From: CAWHJB01 sp963698715
Lineage (GTDB): Bacteria; Chloroflexota; Anaerolineae; Anaerolineales; UBA4823
Assembly: GCA_963698715.1 (NCBI GenBank)
Contig: CAVORW010000002.1
Coordinates: 124,001-188,000 of the forward strand
Direction of reading: 5' to 3'
Length of the DNA: 64,000 bases
This document shows positions 1 through 9,274 of this stretch, piece by piece. Numbering within the stretch: the first letter of the stretch is position 1; every line of letters begins with the position of its first letter. The translations under genes and the position numbers were made by a program. The notes below the pieces were generated by a model. That model had not been told where the DNA came from and ran no database searches. It was given only the letters and a program-made list of their open reading frames with translations.

Positions 1-638
1 CCAATATATCTCTTGAAGCTCAGCCCCTTGAGATTGGCCGGTTAAGAGCGTTTACACCCGGTTGGCTGGAGAATGAATCCGTTTTCCTGCATATGGAATA
101 TAAGTATCTGCTGGAGATTCTGAAGGCAGGGCTATATGAAGAATTTTTCGATGATTTCCGGAATGCATTGATTGCATTTCAAGACCCAGCTCGATATGGT
201 CGCAGTCCGCTTGAGAACTCTTCTTTTATTGTGAGCAGTGCTCATCCAGATCACAGCCTGCATGGAGCGGGTTTTGTAGCCCGCCTGACTGGTGCAACGG
301 CTGAGTTTTTAAGTATCTGGACGTTGATGATGGCCGGCCCGCAACCTTTTAGCATGCAAGATGGCCAGCTTTCCCTCCAGTTCCAACCGGTATTGCCGGG
401 TTGGTTATTTGATGAAGATGGAAGTTTAAGCTTCACATTTTTAGGTCAATGCAAAGTAACTTATCATAACCCTCTACGCCTGGATACCTTTGAGAATACT
501 GCCATTATAAAGTCCTTGAAAATCTATTTTGATGAAGAATGCGTTGAAATCTCCAGCGATACCATTTCCCCGCCATACGCAGAATTAGTGCGGGAAGGCC
601 AGGTCAGGCAAATCGAAATATTCTTAGCAGCTGGATAA
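1..638 (+). CDS. GH94-like glycoside phosphorylase, C-terminal part (5' truncated by window edge)
   Basis: The reading frame is open from base 3, so the gene begins before the window; the ATG at 93 is internal. The visible part (about 211 residues) contains TPGWLENESVF followed by an alpha-helical stretch and a segment around SLHGAGFVARLTGAT, typical of the end of the (alpha/alpha)6 barrel in GH94-type enzymes. Its last 60 residues follow the same plan as the C-terminus of the next gene (TYHNP near the start, QI.I.LAA at the end), so the two are probably tandem paralogues. Family members phosphorolyse beta-linked disaccharides such as cellobiose in the cytoplasm; NdvB-type relatives act on cyclic glucans. 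The substrate cannot be read from this fragment. It sits 20 bp upstream of the second GH94 gene, probably in one operon with the GH1 gene. Confidence 0.75.
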   Translation, partial: NISLEAQPLEIGRLRAFTPGWLENESVFLHMEYKYLLEILKAGLYEEFFDDFRNALIAFQDPARYGRSPLENSSFIVSSAHPDHSLHGAGFVARLTGATAEFLSIWTLMMAGPQPFSMQDGQLSLQFQPVLPGWLFDEDGSLSFTFLGQCKVTYHNPLRLDTFENTAIIKSLKIYFDEECVEISSDTISPPYAELVREGQVRQIEIFLAAG

Positions 639-658
639 CCTTCGGACGGAAAGGTCTT

Positions 659-3400
659 ATGGAATCGAAATATTTTTCTCACTGGAAGTTCATTGACAAC
701 CGCGGAACGTATGAATTGAGCGCACCGCATCATTCGAACCATCTCTATTTCCCTCTCGTAAACGATGCCGGGATGATGTCAGCCATCACGCCGCTCCTAA
801 ACGGGGATGTGAAAGCCGGGCAGCACTTGTTCCTAACACCGCCTGTATCAGTAGAGGATTTGCATAATAACCGCTCTGGTAGAAATTTTTGGGCTACCAT
901 CGATGGCATTGGTCCCTGGTCAGCGACAGGCAATTCCGCTAAACAAATCGCCCAAAATTTCTCTGGGGTTGAAGATGATATGGTTGCTCTTCAAGCCGGG
1001 TTTCTCTGGCACAAAATAACCCGCTCAAATAATAAAATCGGATTGCGCGCAGAACTTACCAATTATGTACCTGCATCAGAAGATCGGGTCGAGTTGATGG
1101 CCGTGCGCCTCACCAATATCTCCGATCATTCAATTGATTTCACTCCAACAGCTGCAATCCCCATTTTTGGCCGTTCAGCCGACAATCTACGGGATCACCG
1201 TCATGTAACCGCTCTGCTGCAGAGGATCACTTGCACGGGTTACGGGGTTGAGGTCTGCCCAACTCTCTCTTTCGATGAGCGCGGTCACCAGCCTAACCAA
1301 ACCGTCTATGCCGTTTTGGGTTTGGAGGTCGATAATATTCCACCCCAAGGTTACTTCCCAATAGTGGATGATTTCATTGGAGAAGGGGGCAGCCTGGATT
1401 GGCCCAAAGAGGTTGTAGGGCCTGGTCGGGACATCGCACTGGCTGGGCAATCTTTTGTAGGCTACGAGGCATTGGGGGGCCTGCGGTTTGCAGAATGCAG
1501 CCTGGGTCCCGGACAATCCAAAACCTATTTGCTTATCCTGGCGATCCTTCCCGACAAATCTTCAACCGATGATTTGGTTCAAAAATATGGATCTCCCGAA
1601 AAATTTGATCAATGGCTGGAAAGCACAAAAGAATACTGGCAGCAAAAGCTGCAGAACTTAGCTTTTCAGACGGCCGATCATCAGTTTGATGTGTGGTTGA
1701 AATGGGTCGGAATCCAGCCCACTCTCCGGCGCATGTTTGGAAACTCGTTCTTGCCTTACCATGATTACGGGAGAGGCGGCCGCGGCTGGCGTGATCTCTG
1801 GCAAGATATCTTGAGTTTGTTGATCATGGAAAGCGGGCCGGTTGACCAGCTTTTGGTCGAGAATTTTGCCGGAGTACGCATAGATGGCAGCAATGCTACG
1901 ATCATTGGCAGCCGCCCGGGCGAGTTTAAGGCCGATCGGAATAATATTCCCCGTGTTTGGATGGATCACGGCGCCTGGCCTCTTCTGACCACCAAATTGT
2001 ATGTCGATCAGACCGGCGATCTGTCATTCCTGCTCAGGGATCAGGTTTATTACAAAGATCATTTTACTGATAGAACTCGATCCAGGGACGCTGATTGGTC
2101 GCTTTCTCAGGGCACTCAACAAAGAACCTCGTCTGGTGAGATTTACCGGGGTACCATTCTCGAGCATCTGCTCGTGCAGCACCTGACCGCGTTTTTCAAT
2201 GTTGGTGAGCACAACCTGATCAGGTTGGAGGGCGGAGATTGGAATGACGGTATGGACATGGCGGCTGAGCGTGGGGAAAGCGTGGCATTTACAGCAATGT
2301 ATGCTGGCAACCTTCACGCACTTGGTGAGCTGGTCGAGGAGCTTCAAAAACTTGGGCGGGAGAGGGTTGAACTGGCTGCTGAGCTTGCCAGCCTGCTGGA
2401 TACACTCTACGATCCTATCGATTACAAGTCACAGGCTGCCAAACAGCAGCGGCTGAAGCAATATTTCAACAGTACCCACCATACCGTCACTGGAAAGACC
2501 ATTTCGGTCAGCTTGTCTGACCTGGCTGCAGATTGTTTTGCCAAAGAAAGCTGGCTGGCAACGCATATCCGTCAAAAAGAGTGGATCACGACTCGGGATG
2601 GCCATGGCTGGTTTAATGGATACTATGATAATGATGGTCGCCGTCTGGAAGGCGAAAACCCGCTGGGTGTGCGAATGACGCTGACCGGACAGGTTTTTCC
2701 TCTAATGGCGGGGATTGCTACAGATGAACAAACCAGGGCAATGATCCAATCGATTGATCGTTATTTGTTCGATTCGAGCGTCGGCGGGTACCGTCTGAAC
2801 ACCGATTTTAAAGATGTCTTATTGAACATGGGACGTTGTTTCGGCTTCGCTTATGGCCACAAGGAGAATGGCGCCATGTTCAGCCACATGGCGGTGATGT
2901 ATGCGTATGCGCTCTATCAGCGTGGTTTTGCTCGCGAAGGCCACGCGGTGCTCGAACTCATCTACCAGCAGAGTGCGAACTTTCCGGTTAGCCGGATGTA
3001 TCCGGGGATTCCGGAATATTTCGACGCTCGAGGCCGGGGCGTTTACACTTATCTGACCGGTTCGGCAAGCTGGTACTTGTTGACTCTGCTGACTCAGGCT
3101 TTCGGTATTCGCGGCCAGCTGGGGGATCTGCTGATTTCTCCTCAACTCGTGCAACAGCAGTTTGATAATTCTGGGCAGACCAGCGTCAGGACGCGGTTCG
3201 CAGACCGCAATCTGGTGATTACTTACCATAATCCCGACCGGATTGACTTCGGCAGTTATCGGGTGGACCGTATCACGCTCAACAACCATGAGCTTGGAGG
3301 TGGCGACTCTACCGGAACGTGTATAATCCCCAGAGATCAACTGACCAATCTTGAACCTGTTCAGGTGCATCAAATAAACATCTGGCTGGCAGCGAGATAA
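659..3400 (+). CDS. GH94 family glycoside phosphorylase (cellobiose/chitobiose phosphorylase type)
   Basis: This 913-residue protein has the full GH94 layout: an N-terminal beta-sandwich (about 1-290), a linker helix region, an (alpha/alpha)6 catalytic barrel and a C-terminal beta jelly-roll. The segment GGDWNDGMD at about 525-533 carries the DWND motif that holds the general acid in this family, and the barrel ends with the typical YPGIPEYF and TGSASWYLLT segments. These enzymes use inorganic phosphate to split a beta-linked disaccharide into sugar-1-phosphate and a free sugar, saving ATP. No signal peptide is visible, so it should be cytoplasmic. It lies between another GH94-like gene and a beta-glucosidase, which suggests a cellodextrin or similar beta-glucoside route. 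The exact disaccharide (cellobiose, laminaribiose, chitobiose) is not determinable from the motifs alone. Confidence 0.9.
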   Translation: MESKYFSHWKFIDNRGTYELSAPHHSNHLYFPLVNDAGMMSAITPLLNGDVKAGQHLFLTPPVSVEDLHNNRSGRNFWATIDGIGPWSATGNSAKQIAQNFSGVEDDMVALQAGFLWHKITRSNNKIGLRAELTNYVPASEDRVELMAVRLTNISDHSIDFTPTAAIPIFGRSADNLRDHRHVTALLQRITCTGYGVEVCPTLSFDERGHQPNQTVYAVLGLEVDNIPPQGYFPIVDDFIGEGGSLDWPKEVVGPGRDIALAGQSFVGYEALGGLRFAECSLGPGQSKTYLLILAILPDKSSTDDLVQKYGSPEKFDQWLESTKEYWQQKLQNLAFQTADHQFDVWLKWVGIQPTLRRMFGNSFLPYHDYGRGGRGWRDLWQDILSLLIMESGPVDQLLVENFAGVRIDGSNATIIGSRPGEFKADRNNIPRVWMDHGAWPLLTTKLYVDQTGDLSFLLRDQVYYKDHFTDRTRSRDADWSLSQGTQQRTSSGEIYRGTILEHLLVQHLTAFFNVGEHNLIRLEGGDWNDGMDMAAERGESVAFTAMYAGNLHALGELVEELQKLGRERVELAAELASLLDTLYDPIDYKSQAAKQQRLKQYFNSTHHTVTGKTISVSLSDLAADCFAKESWLATHIRQKEWITTRDGHGWFNGYYDNDGRRLEGENPLGVRMTLTGQVFPLMAGIATDEQTRAMIQSIDRYLFDSSVGGYRLNTDFKDVLLNMGRCFGFAYGHKENGAMFSHMAVMYAYALYQRGFAREGHAVLELIYQQSANFPVSRMYPGIPEYFDARGRGVYTYLTGSASWYLLTLLTQAFGIRGQLGDLLISPQLVQQQFDNSGQTSVRTRFADRNLVITYHNPDRIDFGSYRVDRITLNNHELGGGDSTGTCIIPRDQLTNLEPVQVHQINIWLAAR

Positions 3401-3423
3401 TTAGAGACCACGGTAGGAAACCT

Positions 3424-4803
3424 ATGAATACAGTCAAGCAAATCTTCCCCGCTGATTTTATCTGGGGGGCGGCCACCGCAGCTTATCAAATTGAGGGCGC
3501 CTGGCAGAAAGATGGCAAAGGCGAATCCATCTGGGATCGATTTTCACACACCCCTGGCAAGGTAAAGCATGGGGATACTGGTGATATTGCCTGCGATCAT
3601 TATCATCGCTGGCCTGAAGATATCCAACTCATGAAGTCCATTGGACTGAAGGCTTACCGCCTATCAATTGCCTGGTCCAGGATTCTGCCGGCAGGAAGAG
3701 GGCAGGTCAACCCAGCAGGATTAGATTTTTACGAACGCCTGGTTGACGCGCTCTTGGAAGCAGAAATTATCCCAATGGTTACCTTGTTCCATTGGGATTT
3801 GCCTCAAGCGCTCCAGGATGAGGGTGGTTTTGCCTCCCGTTCGGTAGTTGAAGCATTTATCGAATATGCGGGTCTGGTGGCTGGTCGCCTGGGGGATCGA
3901 GTCGGGCACTGGATCACCCATAATGAACCCTCTGTATATGCTTACGTCGGACATACTTTTGGCCACCACGCCCCTGGCCTTACGCGACCCGATCTCTCCT
4001 TGCAGGTTGCCCATCATTTGCTGCTTTCCCATGGTTTGAGTATCCCGGTGATTCGTGAAAACAGCCCTGGAGCCCAGGTAGGTATGGCTGTGAATGTCAA
4101 TTTCAACCTGCCGGCTTCAGCCAGTCACTACGATTATCAAGTCTGGCAGTACGAATACGGCCTCTGGACGCGCTGGTTTCTCGATCCTCTATATGGCCGA
4201 GATTACCCCCCCGACCTGGTAAAATACGCCACCCAAAAACAATTTTTGCCACCGGACGGCCCATCATTCATACATGCTGGGGATATGGCAGCTATTGCCA
4301 CACCGACCGACTTCCTGGGAGTAAATTATTACACCCGCCAGGTCAGCCGGAATGAGGAAATTCCTCCCGATCAAAATCTGCCGCCTTCGGTCATTCAAGC
4401 TCCATTGAACGACTCTGACTGGCAGGAAATGGAAGATTGGGAAGTATATCCGGATGGGTTGTTTAATGTTTTGACCTGGCTGCAATTTGAATATCAGCCG
4501 CCGATGATCTATATCACTGAAAACGGAGCCAGCTGGTCTGATGGACCGGATGATAATGAACGCGTGAAGGATACCCGTCGAATAGATTTCTTGCAGCGTC
4601 ATTTTATCGCTGCACACCGCGCGATCCAAATTGGCATCCCGCTCAAAGGCTACTTTGTCTGGTCCTTGCTGGATAACTTTGAATGGGGATACGGATTCAC
4701 ACAGCGCTTTGGTTTGATCTGGGTGGACTTCAAAACAGGCCGTCGTATTCTCAAAGACAGTGGCCAATGGTACCGCCAGGTGATTGAGCAGAACGGCCTT
4801 TAG
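3424..4803 (+). CDS. GH1 beta-glucosidase
   Basis: The 459-residue protein is the normal length of a family 1 glycosidase. It opens with FIWGAATAAYQIEGAW, the GH1 N-terminal signature. The acid/base glutamate is E168 in THNEP and the nucleophile is E366 in YITENGA. The C-terminal LLDNFEWGYGFTQRFGL segment forms the aglycone/glucose-binding wall. It hydrolyses terminal beta-glucosyl residues with retention of configuration, and no export signal is seen. A TAGGA ribosome site lies 6 bases upstream. It follows the GH94 gene by 23 bp, so the two are probably co-transcribed and offer phosphorolytic and hydrolytic routes for the same imported beta-glucosides. Galactosidase or fucosidase side activities are common in the family and cannot be excluded. 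Confidence 0.95.
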   Translation: MNTVKQIFPADFIWGAATAAYQIEGAWQKDGKGESIWDRFSHTPGKVKHGDTGDIACDHYHRWPEDIQLMKSIGLKAYRLSIAWSRILPAGRGQVNPAGLDFYERLVDALLEAEIIPMVTLFHWDLPQALQDEGGFASRSVVEAFIEYAGLVAGRLGDRVGHWITHNEPSVYAYVGHTFGHHAPGLTRPDLSLQVAHHLLLSHGLSIPVIRENSPGAQVGMAVNVNFNLPASASHYDYQVWQYEYGLWTRWFLDPLYGRDYPPDLVKYATQKQFLPPDGPSFIHAGDMAAIATPTDFLGVNYYTRQVSRNEEIPPDQNLPPSVIQAPLNDSDWQEMEDWEVYPDGLFNVLTWLQFEYQPPMIYITENGASWSDGPDDNERVKDTRRIDFLQRHFIAAHRAIQIGIPLKGYFVWSLLDNFEWGYGFTQRFGLIWVDFKTGRRILKDSGQWYRQVIEQNGL

Positions 4804-5087
4804 CCTTTGGGGCGAAGCTAAATAACCCGAGTTTGGCCTAACTTATAATATCAACCATCAATGACGTGCGGAATTTCTACAATCGCGCCCCCCTGCCTGC
4901 TGAAGGCCACAGAGGCTGGATGACTGATCCGGCACTGGACAGAAGATAAGTCCCGCTGATCGCTTTTCGCGAGCACTATACACAATTCATATTGCCTGCC
5001 TAATCTGGTATCATCAGCTCTAATCACAGCAACGATTTTGAACTCCCCAGCAGACGGTGGCGGGGGTTAAGTTTTGGAGGGTATCCT

Positions 5088-5966
5088 ATGGAAATCAGCG
5101 TTGCTCTCGGTGGCGGGGGAGCCAAAGGAGCAGCCCATATCGGGGTATTAAAAACCTTGGACCAGCATGGTTATCAGATCAAAGCTCTGGCTGGCACCAG
5201 CGCGGGTGGGATCATTGGATCGCTCTATGCGGCTGGCTACCACCCCACCGAAATATTCGAACGTTTTCAAAAAATTGAGACCAGCTCCCTGTATAGCCGT
5301 CGCCCTGGCGACGGTCCATCCCTTTTAGGTGTGTCTGGGATCAATCACATCCTGACTGAAATGCTGGATAAGCGCAGCTTTGATGACCTGAAGATACCCT
5401 TTGTCGTCACTGCGGTAGATTTAATCACCGGTCAAGAAGTTATTTTGAAGAAAGGCCGGGTGGTCGATGCTGTTCTGGCGACCATGTCCGTGCCAGGAAT
5501 CTTTCCACACCAGGAATGGGGCGGCTACCATCTGGTAGACGGCGGACTGCTCGATCCCATTCCTGTTGCGCCTGCCCGGGCTTTGGCTCCCCATCTGCCG
5601 GTAGTTGCAGTGGCACTCTCTCATTTGGTGCAGGTAGACGATCCAGAATTTTCTCCACCCAAATTTCTGGCGCCGGAACCTTTGCTGCAACAGATCGCCA
5701 GGCTGCGGGTTGCTCAGGCATTCAATATATTCTTGCGGTCTGTGGATATAAGCAGTTGTGCCCTGGCCGAACTGCGGCTAAAAATTGATAAGCCAGAAGT
5801 TCTAATCCGCCCTCCTGTAGCTGCAATCGGGCTGCTCGATAAGGTTGATGTAGCTGAAGTGGCCAGGCTGGGCGAACGCGCAGCTGAGGAAGCCCTCCCT
5901 CATCTCCAGGCAGCTTTCAATTGGACCGCCAGGCTGCGCCGCTACATACCCAGGTTCTCTGATTGA
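5088..5966 (+). CDS. Patatin-like phospholipase (RssA/YlbK type)
   Basis: A compact 292-residue patatin domain. The oxyanion-hole loop GGGGAKGAAHIG is at residues 8-19, the nucleophile is S38 in GTSAGG, and the dyad aspartate is D151 in VDGG. Members hydrolyse acyl esters of lipids with a Ser-Asp dyad. The small bacterial class has no signal peptide and probably acts at the inner face of the membrane. A strong GGAGGG ribosome site precedes the ATG. The gene stands alone: a gap of 284 bp with no clear feature separates it from the beta-glucosidase, and the next gene converges on it. The physiological lipid is unknown. Confidence 0.9.
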   Translation: MEISVALGGGGAKGAAHIGVLKTLDQHGYQIKALAGTSAGGIIGSLYAAGYHPTEIFERFQKIETSSLYSRRPGDGPSLLGVSGINHILTEMLDKRSFDDLKIPFVVTAVDLITGQEVILKKGRVVDAVLATMSVPGIFPHQEWGGYHLVDGGLLDPIPVAPARALAPHLPVVAVALSHLVQVDDPEFSPPKFLAPEPLLQQIARLRVAQAFNIFLRSVDISSCALAELRLKIDKPEVLIRPPVAAIGLLDKVDVAEVARLGERAAEEALPHLQAAFNWTARLRRYIPRFSD

Positions 5967-6050
5967 GCGAGGTTTAGAGTCAGGTCCCTAAACTTAGGGC
6001 GCACATTACTTTCCCGCAAGCAAATAGTAGCTATAAATCTGGTGCTCTAT

Positions 6051-8213
6051 TTAACTTGCCACCGGCAAAACCAAGCGCACCCGCGTATACTCTCCCGGCT
6101 CACTATCTACAGCCATTGAACCGCCAATCACCGCCATCATGGTACTATGCAAACCCAACCCCTGGCCACTGTTTTGGTCAGGCACTGTAACAGGTTGATT
6201 CTCGCCAGCGATCCCACAGCCATTATCCTCTATCAGCAGTTCCAGACCGCCTGCCAGCCTGAGCTGGATCGAGAGCCCGAGCGGCAGCGTGCTCTCTGAT
6301 GGGCGGGCATGGCTGGCTGCATTTCGAACCGCCTCGCGGGCAGCATAAAACAGCACCTCGCCCATGAAACCTGGCAGTTTCTGAAAAACAGCTAAAGCTT
6401 CCGTTTGGAAGTCCATGGAGATCTGGGCGAAGACGCCTGCCAGTTCATTTTCCACTACGCTTCGCAACGCCCCTGCCAAGCCAAGCCGGGCAAGTGGTTC
6501 CGGCTGGCTGGATGGCATGGCGCGCAGCAGGTTCGAGATCCTCCGATGTATTGCTGCCAGCTGTTCGATAATCTCAAGAACAGCCTGTTTCTGAACGTGA
6601 TCTTCACTGGATAAACTTAACATGGCGGTGTGCAGCTGAGGTAAGACGTCATCATGCAGGGTCCGCCTGGTTTGCTGGTCAACTACCTGGCTTTGGGCCA
6701 GGCGCTGACGCTGCAAGCTCATTAAGCGCCTGGCCATTTCTGCGCTGGCCTGGGCGTCGATAAGGCGTTCGCCGGCCAGTCGGGCAATCTCGATCTCTTC
6801 CTGGCTGTACAGGCCGCCATCCTTTTTCGCGCCCAGCAGAATCAACCCGGTCAGACCCCGTTCTCCCCACAGAGGAACCGCCCAAATTGCCCCTCCATAC
6901 AGGTCTGCCTCTAGCGGGAGTGCTGAGGCTTGGGGCGATTCAAAACGTTGCCCCAGCTCCGCAACCGGAAGGCGCAATCCGTTATCAAGTGCAGCGGGAT
7001 AGAATACAGGCCGGCCTGAAAATGGCGCTAAAGCACCCAGCGCGATCAGTGTTCCAGATTTGGCTCCCAACACATCCGCGCACAGCGCTCTAAAAGGGGA
7101 CTGGACATCAACATCGACGTCCGGCTGGTATTCGAGCGTCTCGTCCACTTCCGGTTGGCCTGTCAAACGCTCATACATTCTGGAACTGGTAATAAAAGGC
7201 CGCAGGCTGGTGAACAGGCGGTCCTGCTCAGCATAGGCGCGCCAACCCAGCATCGCAAAGAAAACCGTCATCAAAACTGTAGAGAGCAGTAAGCTGTAGA
7301 TCGACCGCAAGCCCAACACCTGGCTGCCTGCCACGATTACTCCATACCCAGCTGCCAAAATAATCGCCCGCCGCCAGTAACGCATCAAACCGCGCCTGGG
7401 CAGGCTTTTGCCGGTAAAAAGCTCATAGGCTACCATCGCCTGTCCCAACAACAAAACCGCAGCGGCAATCAATCCCGCAATCAACAAATCGAATAGACCA
7501 ACTGCTCCTATCATTTGCTGGGTGAAGATCCCGTGCTGGGCATTTTGGATGATCCAGATCATGATCCAACCAACTAATAAACCCACGACTAGCAAGACAT
7601 AAGACGCAGCAAACAGCCAGGGGCGGGCGCGCTTGCGCGCCTGCACGCCTGACCAACGTTCTGTTGGACCTGGCTGCCGCAGCACACTCAAAGCCAATCC
7701 GTTGCACAGTAGAATGTAGATCGGATAGATCAAAATCAGCACGGGCAACCCGGCCAGCGAAAAAGTAGCGTTTAGCTCGAAATCTGCCAGTTGAGTCAGT
7801 GAAGGCAGCGGGTTATCAAAGATGAGCAGTCCAACCAGGCCTGCCAGCATGGCACTTACACCAACCAACCAGGGCCGTTGGCGGCGGTGCAGCCTGGAGG
7901 AGCGGCTTTCCCAATAACCCCCGTACCACAAAATCACAAGATACCAGGCGAATGGCAAGAACAGGACAGGCAGCCAGCCGGTGCGCCACCAAAAATTCAT
8001 ACCCAGGCTTATCTCGGTCGGACCGTATCCCAGAATCGCCGAATGGCTAAGAAAGAACACGCTCCCCAACAATAGCCCGCCCGCTGCCAGCCAGATACCC
8101 CAGGAGCGACGTTCTGCGTTTAACACTACGGTCAGCCCCAGCCAGAGCTGCAAAACGGTGTTAAACAAAGACATCGCTAGAATCGCCCAATCCAACCAGA
8201 CTATAGCCGTCAT
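6051..8213 (-). CDS. Membrane sensor histidine kinase with GAF domain (NarL/DegS class)
   Basis: The start is placed at the ATG whose ATGA overlaps the stop of the upstream regulator gene; a GGTGG site precedes it. This gives about 720 residues, and the ATG 15 bases upstream is less likely. The first 330 residues contain about eight to ten hydrophobic segments, followed by a GAF-like domain (about 370-500). The phospho-acceptor segment TRRTLHDDVLPQLHTAM is of the HisKA_3 type, and the C-terminal ATPase has the N-box (AAREAVRNAASHA) and G-box (DNGCGIAG, GQGLGLHS). The HisKA_3 class pairs with LuxR/NarL regulators, which fits the regulator encoded directly upstream. The signal is unknown; the multispan N-terminus suggests a membrane-borne or small-molecule cue. 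Confidence 0.9.
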   Translation of the reverse strand: MTAIVWLDWAILAMSLFNTVLQLWLGLTVVLNAERRSWGIWLAAGGLLLGSVFFLSHSAILGYGPTEISLGMNFWWRTGWLPVLFLPFAWYLVILWYGGYWESRSSRLHRRQRPWLVGVSAMLAGLVGLLIFDNPLPSLTQLADFELNATFSLAGLPVLILIYPIYILLCNGLALSVLRQPGPTERWSGVQARKRARPWLFAASYVLLVVGLLVGWIMIWIIQNAQHGIFTQQMIGAVGLFDLLIAGLIAAAVLLLGQAMVAYELFTGKSLPRRGLMRYWRRAIILAAGYGVIVAGSQVLGLRSIYSLLLSTVLMTVFFAMLGWRAYAEQDRLFTSLRPFITSSRMYERLTGQPEVDETLEYQPDVDVDVQSPFRALCADVLGAKSGTLIALGALAPFSGRPVFYPAALDNGLRLPVAELGQRFESPQASALPLEADLYGGAIWAVPLWGERGLTGLILLGAKKDGGLYSQEEIEIARLAGERLIDAQASAEMARRLMSLQRQRLAQSQVVDQQTRRTLHDDVLPQLHTAMLSLSSEDHVQKQAVLEIIEQLAAIHRRISNLLRAMPSSQPEPLARLGLAGALRSVVENELAGVFAQISMDFQTEALAVFQKLPGFMGEVLFYAAREAVRNAASHARPSESTLPLGLSIQLRLAGGLELLIEDNGCGIAGENQPVTVPDQNSGQGLGLHSTMMAVIGGSMAVDSEPGEYTRVRLVLPVAS

Positions 8214-8968
8214 TGCCAGACCACCCATTCGCCGCGCTCGTCCATTACTCGGGGCGTCCCATCCTCATCCCAGGCAATCAGGCGGCCCGTCTTCACAATT
8301 AGCGCAGCCCGAGTTCGAGCAATCTTTTCATCTGTAGCAGTCTCGCTCAACCCCCAACAGGCATAAATCTGGCCATTGGTGCGAGAGATCGTGCGCTTAT
8401 CCCGAAAACCCATCCGGGCCGCGATTTGCTCATTGGTCATGCCCGCAGCCAACATACCGGCCACCATCTGCTCGTTACGCTCTAATAATGCCATCGGCGA
8501 TTGTTCGTCTTTATGACGCACCGCTTGTACGCGGGCCTCAATCTCTGGATCAATGAAGGACCGCCCCGCAGCCGCATCCTGCAATAATGGAACGATCATC
8601 TCAGGCAGCAGGTAATTGGATTTGCGCACGTAGGCATAATGGCTCAGGATACCGGATTGGCGAAAATCCCGGTAGTAGGCATCTTCATCCTGGATGGAAT
8701 AGAATACGACCGGCATACGGGGAAATTCGCGCCGGATAGCAACTGCCGCCTGAATACCATTCATCTCACCCGCCAGCTGTACATCCATCAGAATGACATT
8801 CGGCAGTCTGGCCTCCTGTTCGGCTGCTGACAGGCAGTAACTAAAAGCTTTTTCGCCGCTGGAACAATTATGAACAATATCCGCCTTACCAGTCCCCTCC
8901 AACCCCGCTTTCATAGCCTGCCGAAGTTTTTGATTGTCTTCAACCAATTGTATAGCCAACCTGTTCAC
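8210..8968 (-). CDS. Response regulator with LuxR/NarL-like output
   Basis: A receiver domain occupies residues 1-130, with an acidic start (VEDN), the phospho-acceptor Asp in VILMDVQLAGEMNG, a Ser in the T/S position (FYSIQDED) and the lysine in YVRKSN. The C-terminal part has a helix-turn-helix of LuxR-like spacing (MLAAGMTNEQIAARMGF). I use the second GTG (8968) because an AGGAGG site lies six bases upstream; it directly abuts the first GTG (8974), leaving no spacing. The gene is the first of a two-gene operon with the kinase, overlapping it by four bases. The receiver lacks the exact PxDG-like MPxMDG loop, having AGEMNG, so the family fit is good but not textbook. Targets are unknown. Confidence 0.87.
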   Translation of the reverse strand: MNRLAIQLVEDNQKLRQAMKAGLEGTGKADIVHNCSSGEKAFSYCLSAAEQEARLPNVILMDVQLAGEMNGIQAAVAIRREFPRMPVVFYSIQDEDAYYRDFRQSGILSHYAYVRKSNYLLPEMIVPLLQDAAAGRSFIDPEIEARVQAVRHKDEQSPMALLERNEQMVAGMLAAGMTNEQIAARMGFRDKRTISRTNGQIYACWGLSETATDEKIARTRAALIVKTGRLIAWDEDGTPRVMDERGEWVVWQ

Positions 8969-9274
8969 CGACACCCTCCTGCCCTGTCAGGCTGGCCTGC
9001 CAACCTGCTCAACATCTTTGTCACATTTCACAGACGCTCCCCTGGGTCGATCTCTCATATCTTGCAGCCAATCAGACGTTCTGTCAAGCACCCAGGTGCC
9101 TGAATCTGGGTATTCAGACAGTCGCTTTAGTCGTCACCAAGATCTAAAATCGAGTTACAAACCTTCAAATAGGACCTGCTTAGAAAACTCCTGATGGGGG
9201 TTCTTGTCCCGTTTTTTGGTCAACGACGAGATGATCAAGAATGTTGTATTGTTCAATAGAGAAAGGATGTTGAC
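8969..9274. other. Divergent intergenic region
   Basis: About 306 bp between the minus-strand regulator and the plus-strand radical SAM gene. It must hold promoters for both directions, but I see no convincing -35/-10 pair, operator or small gene. The only clear site is the AAAGGATG ribosome site just before 9275. Confidence 0.4.

Noticed and set aside
2819..3373. Minus-strand 184-codon frame inside the GH94 gene
   Set aside because: Shadow of a well-supported gene on the other strand.
5986..5999. CCCTAA-AC-TTAGGG as a terminator between convergent genes
   Set aside because: A 6-bp stem with a 2-base loop is too weak and no T-run follows.
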